From NCBI RefSeq assembly GCF_022788635.1, contig NZ_CP076024.1, forward strand, positions 2,604,001-2,668,000: DNA of 64,000 bases, read 5' to 3'. The notes beneath the pieces are model-generated. The model saw nothing but the letters and a program-made list of their open reading frames with translations. It made no database searches and had not been told where the DNA came from. Below, in pieces: positions 63,813-64,000 of this stretch. The position numbers and the translations under genes were made by a program. Each line of letters begins with the position of its first letter. The first letter of the stretch is position 1. Origin of the DNA: Methylobacter sp. S3L5C. Its GTDB lineage: Bacteria; Pseudomonadota; Gammaproteobacteria; Methylococcales; Methylomonadaceae.

Positions 63813-64000
63813 AGCATGGTTGATGCCGAAGCAAACAATTGTTAGTTATCTTGCGTAAGAGTTCCGGCAATCTGTTCGTGTTGGTTTTTTGTGTTAGCTG
63901 AAAAATGGTTTGCTATAAATAGTTGACGTATAATCTTTGAAATCTCGGCATCCATAGTAGAAAATCCGGGTTTCAGAGCATTTCTTTAGTCTTTGCCGCC
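63813..64000. other. Window end, no gene recognised
   Basis: 188 bases without a supported frame. Nothing distinct beyond a possible promoter for a gene outside the window. Confidence 0.4.

Noticed and set aside
1-64000. CRISPR arrays, tRNA or rRNA genes
   Set aside because: No regularly spaced repeat array and no tRNA- or rRNA-like conserved sequence was noticed on reading; a dedicated RNA search was not possible.

Overview
The window is a piece of a methane-oxidising gammaproteobacterium (Methylococcales, probably Methylomonadaceae; genus not determinable from this sequence alone). The diagnosis rests on two clusters: a complete soluble methane monooxygenase (sMMO) operon, mmoXYBZDC plus mmoG and mmoR, and a calcium-type methanol dehydrogenase cluster, mxaFJGIRSACKL with mxaD and mxaB alongside. 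Together they encode the first two steps of methane oxidation (methane to methanol, then methanol to formaldehyde) within about 36 kb. Base composition is moderate to AT-rich over most of the window. A block at about 13-16.7 kb and the gene at 46.9-48.4 kb look visibly GC-richer.

Layout. 1-7.9 kb: a signalling locus with two paralogous hybrid histidine kinases (the first cut by the window edge) around a response regulator whose GGDEF domain has lost its signature. 7.9-12.9 kb: AT-rich intergenic DNA with palindromes, a cupin, an ISNCY-type transposase, a SEC-C protein and an IS3-type element. 13-16.8 kb: a GC-richer cassette with a 2-oxoglutarate amino-acid dioxygenase (interrupted by one in-frame TGA), a LysE exporter, a ThrH-like phosphatase, a divergent LysR regulator and a GNAT acetyltransferase. 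17.3-21.1 kb: a small membrane protein, a GNAT enzyme, a PhrB-type photolyase homologue without the usual iron-sulfur cysteines, and a HAD phosphatase. 21.2-27.4 kb: an insertion-sequence graveyard (broken tyrosine recombinase, IS30, IS21-like ends, ISAzo13, IS66) holding a retropepsin-like protein and an O-antigen ligase-like membrane protein.

27.6-37.8 kb: the sMMO locus. A near-perfect sigma-54 promoter precedes mmoX. After mmoC and before mmoG lie a BLUF-domain blue-light sensor and an unrecognised 111-residue protein. mmoR, the sigma-54 activator, follows mmoG across a strong terminator. mmoQ and mmoS are not present here. 37.9-46.3 kb: housekeeping and regulatory genes (DUF4010/MgtC-like membrane protein, MarR regulator, DUF2024, a STAS/anti-sigma-kinase pair, a large NAD-glutamate dehydrogenase, an exported unknown, a YafK-like L,D-transpeptidase). 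46.9-51.3 kb: a second L,D-transpeptidase, an intact IS4-type element with target duplication, and a decayed IS701-like element.

51.3-64 kb: the mxa region. mxaD converges on mxaB; mxaB is divergent from mxaF. mxaFJGI encode the enzyme and its cytochrome, and mxaRSACKL are maturation genes joined by stop/start overlaps. An unrecognised membrane protein and a strong terminator close the run, and a substrate-binding protein begins a new unit. The most interesting point is the blue-light photoreceptor inside the methane monooxygenase operon, which suggests, but does not prove, a light input to methane oxidation.
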